Shown here one piece after another: positions 48,559 through 57,476 of a stretch of 64,000 bases of DNA. The notes below the pieces were generated by a model. That model saw nothing but the letters and a program-made list of their open reading frames with translations, had not been told where the DNA came from and searched no databases. The position numbers and the translations under genes were made by a program. Position 1 is the stretch's first letter. The number at the start of each line of letters is the position of its first letter. This DNA is from an uncultured Lachnospiraceae bacterium (GTDB taxonomy: Bacteria > Bacillota > Clostridia > Lachnospirales > Lachnospiraceae). The DNA lies in the NCBI GenBank assembly GCA_934394565.1, contig CAKRQV010000002.1, positions 1 through 64,000 on the forward strand, given 5' to 3'.

Positions 48559-49479
48559 TCATGAAATTCCCAGATATTTCCGTATCGCTTTGATGTAGCT
48601 TTCTCCCATACGGCTGAGCAGAATGTTTTTTTGTGTAATATATCCGATCTCCATCACACTGTTCGGATTTTCTTCATCGGAATGAAAAGGCACGGCACGG
48701 TAATCACTGCCATTTAACTCCTCGCAGATGATACCGGAACACAGCGTATAGCCGTTTAACCCCACCATCATATTCAGCATCGTGGCCCTGTCATTGGCTT
48801 TGATGACCTGGGAATATTCATTCGTTGACAAAATTTCCTCCGCCAGATAAAACGAGCTGTTATCTCCCTGTTCAAAAGACAGGCAGGGATAACCTTCCAG
48901 CTGTTCAAAACTGATGGATGCTTCGCCCGCCAGCGGATGATGTTTCCACAGATATACATACGCCTGACATTCAATCAGGTGATGAAACTCCAGATTTGCT
49001 GTCTTTAACAGCTTCTGGATGGCCTTTCGGTTGTAATCGCTCAGATACAACACACCAATCTCGCTTTTCAACGTGCTCACATCACTGATGACCTCAGCCG
49101 TCCTCGTCTCCCGGATTGCAAATTCATACTTGGACATATCAAATTCTTTTGCCATATCCACAAAGGCCTTGACCGCAAAGGAATAGTGCTGGGTCGAAAC
49201 ACCAAATTTCTTTTTATAATTGCCGTTTTTCCCATACTTTTCCATGACATTTTCATACTCACCGTAAATCTGGCGGGCATGCAAAAGGAATTCTGCCCCA
49301 TCGTTTGTCAATGTCACACCCTTGCCGCTGCGAAAAAACAGCGTGATACCCAGCTCCTTTTCCAGCTCTTTGATCGCATTTGTTAAAGACGGCTGTGCAA
49401 CGTAGAGCAGCTCTGCCGCCTTATTCATGGATTTTGTCTCCGCGATCGTTATCACATAATGGATCTGTGTCAGTGTCAT
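48559..49479 (-). CDS. LysR-family transcriptional regulator
   Basis: This 306-residue LTTR has an N-terminal winged helix with 'KSMNKAAELLYVAQPSLTNA' and 'IKELEKELGITLFFRSGKGV', followed by a periplasmic-binding-protein-like effector domain. Near residue 165 it has 'LLKTANLEFHHLIECQAYVY' and later 'GLNGYTLCSGIICEELNGSD'. LTTRs usually control a divergent gene; here the divergent side is a 605-bp gap ending at an ArsR-type gene. No catabolic operon lies beside it, so target and effector are unknown. Confidence 0.92.
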   Translation of the reverse strand: MTLTQIHYVITIAETKSMNKAAELLYVAQPSLTNAIKELEKELGITLFFRSGKGVTLTNDGAEFLLHARQIYGEYENVMEKYGKNGNYKKKFGVSTQHYSFAVKAFVDMAKEFDMSKYEFAIRETRTAEVISDVSTLKSEIGVLYLSDYNRKAIQKLLKTANLEFHHLIECQAYVYLWKHHPLAGEASISFEQLEGYPCLSFEQGDNSSFYLAEEILSTNEYSQVIKANDRATMLNMMVGLNGYTLCSGIICEELNGSDYRAVPFHSDEENPNSVMEIGYITQKNILLSRMGESYIKAIRKYLGIS

Positions 49480-50085
49480 CTTCTGGTCTCCTCTCTGGCT
49501 GCGTTTCGTGTCATTTTACGCTCATAAAACTATCCGGGATCATCCGCCTGCAGCTTTTTTTGCCACCGCTGTGTATTTATCCGTGTCCTGTCATTTCTTT
49601 TTGTGCATCCTGTCACAAAATATGTAACAGAAGCATATTACAGGCTGTTCCGGCTCCAATGGAAAGAAATGTATTGCATTTCCATTTATAGGAAACAATC
49701 ACCACAACTGTTGCCACCAGATGTGGTATCGTATCTTTGCCCCGGCAGACCGGGTGTTTTATGATTCTATCATATATATCTTTGCTATGGTAGCACTTTT
49801 TTCTCTTAAAGTCTATATAGTTACTGGGAATTATATGGATTAATTTTGACACATACAAAAAAAGCAGGAAAAAAACGACACAACCTTACCAGTCTTTCAT
49901 CTATTCCTGCCAGTACCAGTCCTGTAGTCTAAAATAGCTTCTCCATTTTTCTTCCACTGTGCTATAATAGATAAAATATGTTTTGTCCGGTATCCGTGTT
50001 TTCGCCCGGATGACCGTCGAACGGCTATATCCCTATGTACACTGTCTGTGTACCATATAAAAACCGAGGAGGTTCTAAACAAGCC
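49480..50085. other. Long divergent intergenic region
   Basis: This 606-bp stretch separates the LysR-type and ArsR-type genes. It contains the ArsR -10 element (TATAAT 49963-49968) and an A+T-rich part that could hold the LysR promoter. I see no gene, tRNA or repeat in the rest; the short open frames there have no ribosome binding sites. Confidence 0.4.
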
Positions 50086-50454
50086 ATGGCAAACGAAGCC
50101 CTTCCCCACAATCACGGTACATTTTCCGCATCAGAACAGCTAATTGCAAGAATAGCCAAAACTGAAGATTTTCAGACAGTCGCCGAATACTTCAAACAGC
50201 TGTCTGACGGCAACCGGCTGCGCATCTTTCTGCTATTATGCCATTGCGAAGAATGTGTCATCAACATATCGTTGTTAATGGACATGAGCAGTCCCGCTGT
50301 CTCCCATCATCTGAAGCAGCTAAAAGCGATCGGTCTGATTTCCAGCCGCCGTCAGGGCAAAGAGATGTACTACAAAGCATCCGATACACCGGAGGTACAG
50401 CTGTTACATAAAGCGATCGAACATCTGATGCAGATCACCTGCCCCGATGAATAA
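50086..50454 (+). CDS. ArsR/SmtB-family metalloregulator
   Basis: This 122-residue winged-helix repressor starts at ATG 50086. GAGGAGG lies 13 bases ahead, which is far, and no better start is in frame. The core is 'QLSDGNRLRIFLLLCHCEEC', with three Cys in the alpha3 region as in ArsR and CadC, then 'INISLLMDMSSPAVSHHLKQ' and 'RRQGKEMYYKASDTPEVQLL'. The Cys cluster suggests sensing of a thiophilic ion or persulfide rather than zinc. No resistance gene is next to it. It converges with the alpha-glucosidase gene. Confidence 0.87.
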   Translation: MANEALPHNHGTFSASEQLIARIAKTEDFQTVAEYFKQLSDGNRLRIFLLLCHCEECVINISLLMDMSSPAVSHHLKQLKAIGLISSRRQGKEMYYKASDTPEVQLLHKAIEHLMQITCPDE

Positions 50455-50501
50455 GCAGCTTTTGCTTTATCCATACGAGAATATGCCATACATGCATCTA
50501 T

Positions 50502-50614
50502 AAAAAACTGCCATACAGCAACTCTGTAACCTGCTTTTTGAAAAACGGCAATTGCCAGTCTGCTATCCATCTTTTTCAAAAGCAGGTTATTAGTTGTCAT
50601 ATGGCAGTCTTTTT
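50502..50614. repeat. 113-bp foldback between convergent genes
   Basis: Outer arms AAAAAACTGCCATA (50502-50515) and TATGGCAGTCTTTTT (50600-50614) pair with one bulge. Inner arms AACCTGCTTTTTGAAAAA and TTTTTCAAAAGCAGGTT pair with a one-base slip. GGCAATTGCC is a palindrome near the centre. Either strand ends with a U-run, so a bidirectional terminator is likely, but the length is unusual. Confidence 0.65.
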
Positions 50615-50648
50615 GTTACTGCGAACTGCAGCTTTTTTGTATCTCTCT

Positions 50649-52313
50649 TTACATTTCCGCAACCAGCACACCGCATCCCGGAAGTACAATGCAATCCGCC
50701 TCTACTTCAACCGGCTGATTAAACAGCAGTACCTGTTTTACCGGCTGCTGCACAGGTAAAACGACTTCCGTTTCTCCGAAATTGGCAGCCACCAGTACTT
50801 TTTTTTCATCCAGTATTCTGGTATACGCCATGATATGGTCCATTTCACCATATACCTGAGTGAATTCTCCATATGTGAAAAGCTCGCGATACGCTTCTGA
50901 TTTTCGCAGTGCAATCAGTTTTCTGTAATACTGCAGCACAGAATCCGGATCTTTCTCCTGAGCAGCCACATTGATGGCATGGTATTTCTCGTTGACTTTC
51001 AGCCAAGGTGTTCCTGTCGTAAAACCGGCATTCTCCGTATCTGACCACTGCATCGGCGTACGGGCATTGTCACGGCTCATTTCTGAACAGACCTTCAGAG
51101 CTTCGGCATCTGACAAACCTGCCTTTCTGGCTGTCTGATACTGGTCGATCGTATTGATATCATTAAACTCCTCCACACTGTTCCAGACAGCATTCTGCAT
51201 ACCGATCTCCTGTCCCTGGTAAATAAAGGGCATACCCCGAAACAGCACACTCACCGTTCCGAGCATCTTTGCACCCGCCGCATTCCTGGCATAGGACGGA
51301 AGAAATCTTGAAACGCCCCGTGGTTCATCGTGATTTTCAATGATATTTGCCTCAAACCCGACCTTCTGCACTCTGCGCTGAGAATCGCACAGTGCCTGTC
51401 GCCATGCCTCAAACGTAATCGGCTTTGCATCGTACCAGCCATGTTTACCATCACTGAGCATGTGGGCACTAAAATCAAAGATTGTAGAGAAATGGCCATT
51501 GTCCCCGATAAAGTCTGCCATTTCGTCTTCTTTCATGTTGAAAACTTCTCCGACAGTAAAAGCATCCCTTTTGGCAAAGGTATGTGCTTTCAGATCCTCG
51601 AGCATCTCACCGACACCGTCCACACGTTCCACCATCTTCCAGCAGGCCGCCAGTCCGTCTGGGCCATCCGGCTCAAGATCAGGAAAAGCAAGATCTTTTT
51701 TGATATTGATGATCGCATCAATACGAAAACCTGCCAGTCCCTTATCCAGCCACCAGTTGACCATCCTGTAGACACTCTCACGCACTTTCGGATTTTCCCA
51801 GTTTAGATCCGGCTGTTCCTTGGCAAACATATGAAAATAGTAATAGTCGGTACCTTTTACCGGCTCCCAGCAGTTCCCACCAAAATAGGAACGGTAGTTG
51901 CTTGGCGCTCTACCGTCCTTTCCCTTACGGAAATAGAAATACTGGCCATATTCACCTTCCGGATCTTTCAGCGCTTTCTGAAACCACACATGCTGGTCAG
52001 AACAGTGATTGACAACCAGATCCATGATGATACCGATGCCACGTTTCTTTGCCTCAGCCAGAAGCTCATCGAAATCTTCCATCGTACCAAACTGCTCTGC
52101 GATCGCATAATAGTCGGCAATATCATATCCCTGATCTACAAACGGGGACTTATAGATCGGTGAGAGCCAGAGGATATCAATGCCCAGTGCTTTCAGATAG
52201 TCCAGCTTGGAAATAATACCTTTCAGATCACCGATACCATCTCCGTTACTGTCACAAAAGCTTTTCGGATAGATCTGATAAGCTACTTTGTCATGCCACC
52301 ATTTTTTTTGCAT
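50649..52313 (-). CDS. GH13 alpha-glucosidase / oligo-1,6-glucosidase family
   Basis: This 554-residue cytoplasmic glycosidase of the GH13 family (subgroup 31-like) hydrolyses alpha-1,4 or alpha-1,6 bonds of short maltose- or isomaltose-type sugars. It begins 'MQKKWWHDKVAYQIYPKSFC' with the family's N-terminal motif. The catalytic Asp is in 'GLAGFRIDAIINIKKDLAF', the acid/base Glu in 'FTVGEVFNMKEDEMADF' and the transition-state Asp in 'IIENHDEPRGVSRFL'. ATG 52313 has GGAGG about seven bases ahead. Trehalose-6-phosphate hydrolase is also possible. No transporter is near. Confidence 0.9.
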   Translation of the reverse strand: MQKKWWHDKVAYQIYPKSFCDSNGDGIGDLKGIISKLDYLKALGIDILWLSPIYKSPFVDQGYDIADYYAIAEQFGTMEDFDELLAEAKKRGIGIIMDLVVNHCSDQHVWFQKALKDPEGEYGQYFYFRKGKDGRAPSNYRSYFGGNCWEPVKGTDYYYFHMFAKEQPDLNWENPKVRESVYRMVNWWLDKGLAGFRIDAIINIKKDLAFPDLEPDGPDGLAACWKMVERVDGVGEMLEDLKAHTFAKRDAFTVGEVFNMKEDEMADFIGDNGHFSTIFDFSAHMLSDGKHGWYDAKPITFEAWRQALCDSQRRVQKVGFEANIIENHDEPRGVSRFLPSYARNAAGAKMLGTVSVLFRGMPFIYQGQEIGMQNAVWNSVEEFNDINTIDQYQTARKAGLSDAEALKVCSEMSRDNARTPMQWSDTENAGFTTGTPWLKVNEKYHAINVAAQEKDPDSVLQYYRKLIALRKSEAYRELFTYGEFTQVYGEMDHIMAYTRILDEKKVLVAANFGETEVVLPVQQPVKQVLLFNQPVEVEADCIVLPGCGVLVAEM

Positions 52314-52342
52314 TTTACTTCCTCCCACCCCGTAATATAAGA

Positions 52343-52368
52343 ATCCCCGGATCCTGTGACCCGGGGAT
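52343..52368 (-). terminator. Hairpin after the S1-domain gene
   Basis: ATCCCCGG and CCGGGGAT pair around ten bases. The minus strand continues with TCTTATATT, so the U-tract is weak. It lies between the S1 gene and the alpha-glucosidase start. Confidence 0.5.
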
Positions 52369-52390
52369 AGATTATCTTATATAGCGGAAA

Positions 52391-53476
52391 TTATTCCTCA
52401 ACATCCTCTTCAGCATCTTCTGCAGGAGCTTCCAGAGCTTTCATGCTCAGGCTGATTTTCTTATCTTCGCCGTTGAAATCAACAACTTTAGCTTCGATAA
52501 CCTGTCCGATGGACAGTACATCAGACGGTTTCTCTACATGCTCTCTGGAAATCTGGGATACATGCAGCAGAGCATCTACACCCGGCTCCAGTTCAACAAA
52601 TGCGCCAAAATCTGTCATACGGGCTACTTTACCCTCAACAACATTGCCCACAGCATACTTATCGTCAGCTGTCAGCCACGGATTCTTGTCTTCAAATTTC
52701 AGACTCAGAGCGATCTTCTCACCCTTGATGTCTTTGATCAGAACCTCAACCTCGTCTCCAACCTTGAAGACCTTCTTCGGGTTCTCTACACGGCCCCAGC
52801 TCATCTCAGAGATGTGCAGCAGACCATCTGCGCCGCCCAGATCGATGAATGCACCGAAATCTGTAACGTTCTTAACAACACCTTTGACAACATCGCCAAC
52901 ATGGATTCTTGCGAACAACTCTTCCTGCAGTTTAGCTTTCTCAGCGGCTACCAGCTGTTTTCTGTCACCAATGATTCTTCTTCTGCGCGGGTTGAACTCT
53001 GTGATCACGAACTGGATCTCCTGACCTGCATATTTGCTCAGGTCTTTCTCATAAGTATCAGATACAAGGCTGGCCGGGATGAATACTCTTGTTTCTTCAA
53101 CAATCACACTTAAACCACCTGTCTTAACCTGATCAACTTTGGCTGTCAGAACCTCATGGTTCTCGAAAGCCTCTTCCAGTCTCTTGTTGCCTCTCTCAGC
53201 AGCAAGTCTCTTGTATGTCAGAAGAACCTGTCCCTCACCATCGTTCACTTTCAGGACTTTAACTTCCATCTTATCACCAACGTTTGCTACAGTTGTCAGA
53301 TCCACGCTGGAATCGTTGCTGTATTCGTTTTTGGTAAGAACGCCATCTGCTTTATAACCGATATTTAAAATGATTTCTTCGGGTTTAACACCGATGACTG
53401 TACCCTCAACCACATCTCCGTTTCTGATAGTTTTGAAAGAATCTTCCAACATTTGCTCAAAGCTTAATTCTGACAT
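52391..53476 (-). CDS. 30S ribosomal protein S1-like protein with four S1 domains
   Basis: This 361-residue RNA-binding protein resembles bacterial S1 but is shorter. Four OB-fold S1 repeats begin near 'GDVVEGTVIGVKPEEIILNI', 'VLTAKVDQVKTGGLSVIVEE', 'GDVVKGVVKNVTDFGAFIDL' and 'GNVVEGKVARMTDFGAFVEL'; the last two are the most canonical. The tail is acidic ('PAEDAEEDVEE'). ATG 53476 has GAGGAGG nine bases ahead. The start lies 20 bp inside ispH, in another frame, so the two genes are coupled. In some Clostridia the same pair is fused into one protein. Confidence 0.92.
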   Translation of the reverse strand: MSELSFEQMLEDSFKTIRNGDVVEGTVIGVKPEEIILNIGYKADGVLTKNEYSNDSSVDLTTVANVGDKMEVKVLKVNDGEGQVLLTYKRLAAERGNKRLEEAFENHEVLTAKVDQVKTGGLSVIVEETRVFIPASLVSDTYEKDLSKYAGQEIQFVITEFNPRRRRIIGDRKQLVAAEKAKLQEELFARIHVGDVVKGVVKNVTDFGAFIDLGGADGLLHISEMSWGRVENPKKVFKVGDEVEVLIKDIKGEKIALSLKFEDKNPWLTADDKYAVGNVVEGKVARMTDFGAFVELEPGVDALLHVSQISREHVEKPSDVLSIGQVIEAKVVDFNGEDKKISLSMKALEAPAEDAEEDVEE

Positions 53477-54305
53477 ATCTTTGAACCTCCTCAATTATTT
53501 TGTTTGGGGTGGAAGCCCCTGCTGTAATACCTACATGACGAAAAGATTGAAAAGGCTTAATGTCCAAATCAACGAGTGTCTGTATATAGTAAGTATTTTC
53601 ACATGCATGCCTGCATATTTCAAATAGCTTCTGCGTATTCGAACTGGAACGGCCGCCGATGACGATCATCGCATCAACTCTGGAGGCAAGTGCAACCGCC
53701 TCTGTCTGTCGTTCTTCTGTCGCACTACAGATCGTATTTAAAACAAGTCTATCATAACGCTTTTTGTCAAGAATTTCAACTATATCTTTAAATTTGTTGT
53801 AATTAAATGTCGTCTGGGACACCACACAGATGGGTGTGCCCTCCGGCAGGTCAAATTTCTGTGCCTCTTCCACGGAACTGATCACAAAGGGTTCTGTTTT
53901 GCTCCAGCCTTTGATGCCCTCCACCTCCGGATGATGGTCATTCCCGACAATCACGATCCGACGGCCTGCGGCGCTGTGCTTCTCCACAAGCTTATGGATT
54001 TTGCGCACATAGGGACAGGTGGCATCTGCATAGCGTATCTGTTTTTCTTCCAGCAGACGATACACCTTTTCCGGCACACCATGGGAGCGGATTACAACGA
54101 TGCCGTCTTTCACAGTGGCCAGCTCCTCCAGGGAATGCAGCACCGTCACACCCTTTGCTTCCAGATCCGATACAACTTCTTCATTATGAATGATAGGGCC
54201 ATAAGTATAGACCTTGTCCTCGGTGTCTGCCAGCTCATAAACCTTATCCACAGCCCTGCGTACACCGAAGCAAAAGCCCGCTGTTTTTGCGAGTGTTACT
54301 TCCAT
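53457..54305 (-). CDS. ispH: 4-hydroxy-3-methylbut-2-enyl diphosphate reductase
   Basis: IspH makes isopentenyl and dimethylallyl diphosphate in the MEP pathway with a [4Fe-4S] cluster. This 282-residue protein has the three cluster Cys in 'AKTAGFCFGVRRAVD', 'YADATCPYVRKIHKL' and 'VLNTICSATEERQTEA'. The substrate residues 'VIRSHGVPEKVY' and 'IVGNDHHPEV' (His) and the C-terminal 'VGITAGASTPNKIIEEV' are also present. It lies ten bases after cmk and overlaps the S1-like gene by 20 bp, the usual clostridial order. Confidence 0.97.
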   Translation of the reverse strand: MEVTLAKTAGFCFGVRRAVDKVYELADTEDKVYTYGPIIHNEEVVSDLEAKGVTVLHSLEELATVKDGIVVIRSHGVPEKVYRLLEEKQIRYADATCPYVRKIHKLVEKHSAAGRRIVIVGNDHHPEVEGIKGWSKTEPFVISSVEEAQKFDLPEGTPICVVSQTTFNYNKFKDIVEILDKKRYDRLVLNTICSATEERQTEAVALASRVDAMIVIGGRSSSNTQKLFEICRHACENTYYIQTLVDLDIKPFQSFRHVGITAGASTPNKIIEEVQRYVRIKL

Positions 54306-54314
54306 ACTGTCCTC

Positions 54315-54980
54315 CTACGCCTTTTTCACCAGATTAAGGATTGCGTCAACTACTTCCTCAATCGTCATATCTGACGAATCCACCAGTACGGCATCCTCCG
54401 CCTGGCAGAGTGGTGAGATCTCCCGGTGCATATCGCGATAGTCACGTTCCTCGATATCCGCCTCGATCATTTCCAGTGATTTTGAGGTATCTCCCTTTTC
54501 CTGAAGTTCTTTATAACGACGCTCTGCACGCGTATGTGCACTGGCCGTCAGGTACACCTTGACCTGCGCATCCGGAAGAACGCAGGTACCGATATCTCTT
54601 CCGTCCATAACAACGTTTTCTCTGTCTGCAAGATCCTTTTGCAGCTGCGTCAGCTTGACACGCACCTCCGGGATCGGCGAGCTTTTGGATGCCATATTGC
54701 CCACTTCCTCCTGGCGGATAAAAGGTGTGACATCCTGATCATTCAGAACAACCTTCTGTTCCCCGTTTTCATAGCGGATTGATACATGCGCACCACCGAC
54801 CGCCTCTTTGATCTTTTCCGTATCATTTTCTTTCAGGCCAAGCTGCAGAAAATAATACGCCATGGCTCTGTACATCGCACCTGTATCCACATAAATATAA
54901 GAAAGCTCCTTTGCCACTTTTCTGGCTATCGTACTCTTTCCGGCTCCTGCCGGTCCGTCTATGGCAATTGCAAAACTCAT
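54315..54980 (-). CDS. cmk: Cytidylate kinase
   Basis: Cmk phosphorylates CMP and dCMP with ATP. The 221-residue protein has the P-loop 'AIDGPAGAGKSTIARKVAKE', 'YVDTGAMYRAMAYY', and the motif 'VMDGRDIGTCVLPDAQVKVY' with its catalytic Asp and Arg. The lid region follows, with 'RAERRYKELQEKGDTSKSLE'. The length is normal. It overlaps the preceding flavoprotein gene by four bases and leads into ispH and the S1-like gene, a typical Firmicute cluster. Confidence 0.97.
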   Translation of the reverse strand: MSFAIAIDGPAGAGKSTIARKVAKELSYIYVDTGAMYRAMAYYFLQLGLKENDTEKIKEAVGGAHVSIRYENGEQKVVLNDQDVTPFIRQEEVGNMASKSSPIPEVRVKLTQLQKDLADRENVVMDGRDIGTCVLPDAQVKVYLTASAHTRAERRYKELQEKGDTSKSLEMIEADIEERDYRDMHREISPLCQAEDAVLVDSSDMTIEEVVDAILNLVKKA

Positions 54981-56239
54981 GTTGTTACCTCACTTTGTTT
55001 TATTTTTCCCATGATATCTCTGACTGCCGCATCTGCCGTGGACCAGGCAATCTGCAGATTGAATCCGCCTGTCACAGCATCCAGATCCAGCGTTTCCCCG
55101 ATAAAATACAACCCACTAACCTTTTTGGCTGCCATCGTCTTCGGATCGATCTCCTTTACAGAAACACCACCTTTGGTAACGATAGCTTCCTCAAATCCTC
55201 GCAGACCGGTCACGGTAAATGGAAATGCCTTTAACTGACCGGCAATTGCCGCACGCTCAGCCTTTGTCGTCTCACATGCCATTTTCCGACTGTCCAGAGA
55301 CAGGATCGACAAAAATGGATCGATCATCTTTGCCGGAAGCAGGCTGCCCATGATCGTTGCCAGCTGTTTTTTGGGGTTTTCCTGAAATTCCCGGATCAGT
55401 CGGTGATCCAGCTGTTCTGCTGAAAGTGCCGGTTTCAGATCTATCAAGGCCTGAAACTCACCTTTGGCCAGCTTTTTGCCACAGCGGGCACTGGCTGTGA
55501 GCACCAGCGGACCACTGATACCAAAATGCGTAAAGAGCATTTCACCGAATTCTTTATACAGTACCTTCTTTTTCTGCAAAAGCTTTAATTCTACGTTTTT
55601 CAGGGAAAGGCCCTGCATCATCGGAATATATTCTTCGGCCGTCTCCATCGGTACAAGGGATGGCAAAAGATCTGAGACCTTCATTTCCTGTTCCCGTGCA
55701 AATTTCATACCGTCCCCGGAAGATCCTGTAACCGGATAGGAAACACCACCGGTTGCCACGATCACGGTATCTGCCGGCACATGATGGCCATTTTCAAGGA
55801 TCACACCGATCACACGTCTGTCCACGACAGAAAGACTCCGGACACGACTGTTCAGATGTACGCAGACTTTATTTTTTTTGATACGGTTCTCCAGCGCACG
55901 GAGCACATCGGATGAATGATCCGATGCCGGAAAAACACGGTTACCGCGTTCCGTTTTCAGACGCAGCCCCAGATCCTGTTCAAAATAGTCCATCACCGCA
56001 TGATTATCAAAGGCCTGCAGAGAGCTGTACATGAATTTTCCGTTGCTCACAATAGCATTCATCAGCTCCGGCAGTTCACAGGCATTCGTCAGATTGCACC
56101 GCCCCTTACCTGTGATAAAAAGCTTTTTCCCCAGTTTTTCATTGCGTTCAAACAGGTGGATGCGGGCATCTTTCCCCTGCAGTCTGGCCGCTGCCATCAT
56201 ACCAGCCGCACCGCCACCGACAATTACGATTTCCTGCAT
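54977..56239 (-). CDS. HI0933-family flavoprotein (NAD(P)/FAD-dependent oxidoreductase)
   Basis: This 420-residue flavoprotein of the HI0933/YhiN family begins 'MQEIVIVGGGAAGMMAAARL' with the FAD site and 'HLFERNEKLGKKLFITGKGR' with the family signature, then 'CNLTN'. 'DTVIVATGGVSYPVTGSSGD' and the end 'LYFIGETLDLDAVTGGFNLQ' are typical. Biochemical function is unestablished for most members, although roles in RNA modification or redox repair have been proposed. It lies between the RpiR-type regulator (one-base overlap, TAATG) and cmk, which hints at operon-level coupling. Confidence 0.92.
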   Translation of the reverse strand: MQEIVIVGGGAAGMMAAARLQGKDARIHLFERNEKLGKKLFITGKGRCNLTNACELPELMNAIVSNGKFMYSSLQAFDNHAVMDYFEQDLGLRLKTERGNRVFPASDHSSDVLRALENRIKKNKVCVHLNSRVRSLSVVDRRVIGVILENGHHVPADTVIVATGGVSYPVTGSSGDGMKFAREQEMKVSDLLPSLVPMETAEEYIPMMQGLSLKNVELKLLQKKKVLYKEFGEMLFTHFGISGPLVLTASARCGKKLAKGEFQALIDLKPALSAEQLDHRLIREFQENPKKQLATIMGSLLPAKMIDPFLSILSLDSRKMACETTKAERAAIAGQLKAFPFTVTGLRGFEEAIVTKGGVSVKEIDPKTMAAKKVSGLYFIGETLDLDAVTGGFNLQIAWSTADAAVRDIMGKIKQSEVTT

Positions 56240-57159
56240 TATCTGTTCTCTCCGTCTGTATTCATGATCCGTGCCTGCGGATCGATATAATTAATTTCAT
56301 CGTTACTGTACACCTGGTATTCATCCCAGATGTGCTCGAGATTTTCCAGCGTCTGCACCATCTCATCCTGCTTTTTCATGCAAAGCGCCACAACCAGCGC
56401 ATTGATGATACTCAAAGGTGCAACCAGTGAATCCACGATGGAAGCCATATCGCTTCTGGCGATCAGATTGCAGGATGAATACAGATTGATCGGAGAATGC
56501 ACACTGTCAGTCAGGGTAATAACCTTGGCATTTCTCTTATTGGCAAATTCCAGTGCTTTCAGTGTCAGCATGGAGTAGCGTGGAAAGCTGATGCCAAAGA
56601 TTACGTCATCCTCCTGGATCCGCAGCATCTGTTCAAAAATATCACTTGTATTGTGGGTCGTCAGCACATGCACATTATCAAAAATATAATTCATATAAAA
56701 AGCCAGGAAATTAGCCAGCGGTGCACAGCTGCGGATACCGATAATGTAGATATTTTTAGCCGAAGACAGCGTCTCGACAGCCAGATTGAATGCATCATGG
56801 TCGATCGCTTCCATCGTCAGTTTGATCTTTTCGATATCGGAATGCAGTACCCGGTCCAGGATCTCCACCTGGGGCACATTGCCATAGGTTACCTTCATAC
56901 GCTGGATCGAATTTAACTTGTTTCGCACAAGCTCTTCCAGTGCACGGTGAAATTCCGGATAACCTTCAAATCCAAGCTGTGTTGCAAAACGTACCGTCGT
57001 TGATTCACTGACCCCGGCTTCTTTCCCCAGCTTTGCAGCGGTCAGAAATACAGCTTCGTCATAATGTTCCAGAATATAGGATGCCAGTCGTTTCTGGCCT
57101 TTGCTGAATGTTTTATACTGGGCCTGTATCCGTCCCAGCAGATTATCTGATGTGTCCAT
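56239..57159 (-). CDS. RpiR/MurR-family transcriptional regulator
   Basis: This 306-residue regulator starts at ATG 57159, with GGAGG five bases ahead; the open frame to 57288 runs through the putative operator, so it is not used. The N-terminal HTH is in 'EAVFLTAAKLGKEAGVSEST' and 'TVRFATQLGFEGYPEFHRAL'. The SIS domain that binds phosphosugars (about 120-260) contains 'AKNIYIIGIRSCAPLANFLA' and 'DVIFGISFPRYSMLTLKALE'. An inverted repeat covers its promoter, suggesting autoregulation. It lies downstream of the UroD cluster, but a terminator separates them. The effector is unknown. Confidence 0.9.
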   Translation of the reverse strand: MDTSDNLLGRIQAQYKTFSKGQKRLASYILEHYDEAVFLTAAKLGKEAGVSESTTVRFATQLGFEGYPEFHRALEELVRNKLNSIQRMKVTYGNVPQVEILDRVLHSDIEKIKLTMEAIDHDAFNLAVETLSSAKNIYIIGIRSCAPLANFLAFYMNYIFDNVHVLTTHNTSDIFEQMLRIQEDDVIFGISFPRYSMLTLKALEFANKRNAKVITLTDSVHSPINLYSSCNLIARSDMASIVDSLVAPLSIINALVVALCMKKQDEMVQTLENLEHIWDEYQVYSNDEINYIDPQARIMNTDGENR

Positions 57160-57246
57160 TTTTCCTCCGTTTCCTGCTTGCATATTCATGTTGTCTCTTT
57201 CATATTTTGAAGCAGCACACTGCCAGCAGGCTTTCAAACAGGTTCG

Positions 57247-57252
57247 ATTATA
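57247..57252 (-). promoter_or_regulatory. -10 element of the RpiR-type gene
   Basis: TATAAT on the minus strand, with a weak TTTCTT 17 bp upstream, lies at the edge of the 57255-57293 inverted repeat. Confidence 0.5.
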
Positions 57253-57254
57253 CA

Positions 57255-57293
57255 CTATTTTGCAAGGCAAAGAAAGGCTAACTTGCAAAATAG
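57255..57293. promoter_or_regulatory. Perfect 12-bp inverted repeat over the RpiR promoter, likely operator
   Basis: CTATTTTGCAAG (57255-57266) and CTTGCAAAATAG (57282-57293) are perfect reverse complements separated by 15 bp. They cover the region between -10 and beyond -35 of the RpiR gene. RpiR/MurR proteins often bind such paired half-sites. Confidence 0.65.
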
Positions 57294-57311
57294 TCTGCCT
57301 TTTCTACAGAA

Positions 57312-57347
57312 AACAGGGACCGTCAGTCCGACAGTCCCTGTTTTTTT
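57312..57347. terminator. Terminator of the UroD cluster
   Basis: AACAGGGAC (57312-57320) and GTCCCTGTT (57334-57342) pair, with GTC/GAC inside. The plus strand has seven T after the stem and the minus strand TTTTC, so it ends minus-strand transcripts of the cluster and is bidirectional in shape. Confidence 0.75.
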
Positions 57348-57476
57348 GGATAATGTTTACTGGTTTAGCTGCTCTTCTCACACCGGGATTACTTTTTCAC
57401 ATTTCTGTGCCACAGATGCGCAGAAGCTGCGCTGTCATCCCATCGGAAGTGCATGGCAAAACTCCCTCATATTGTA

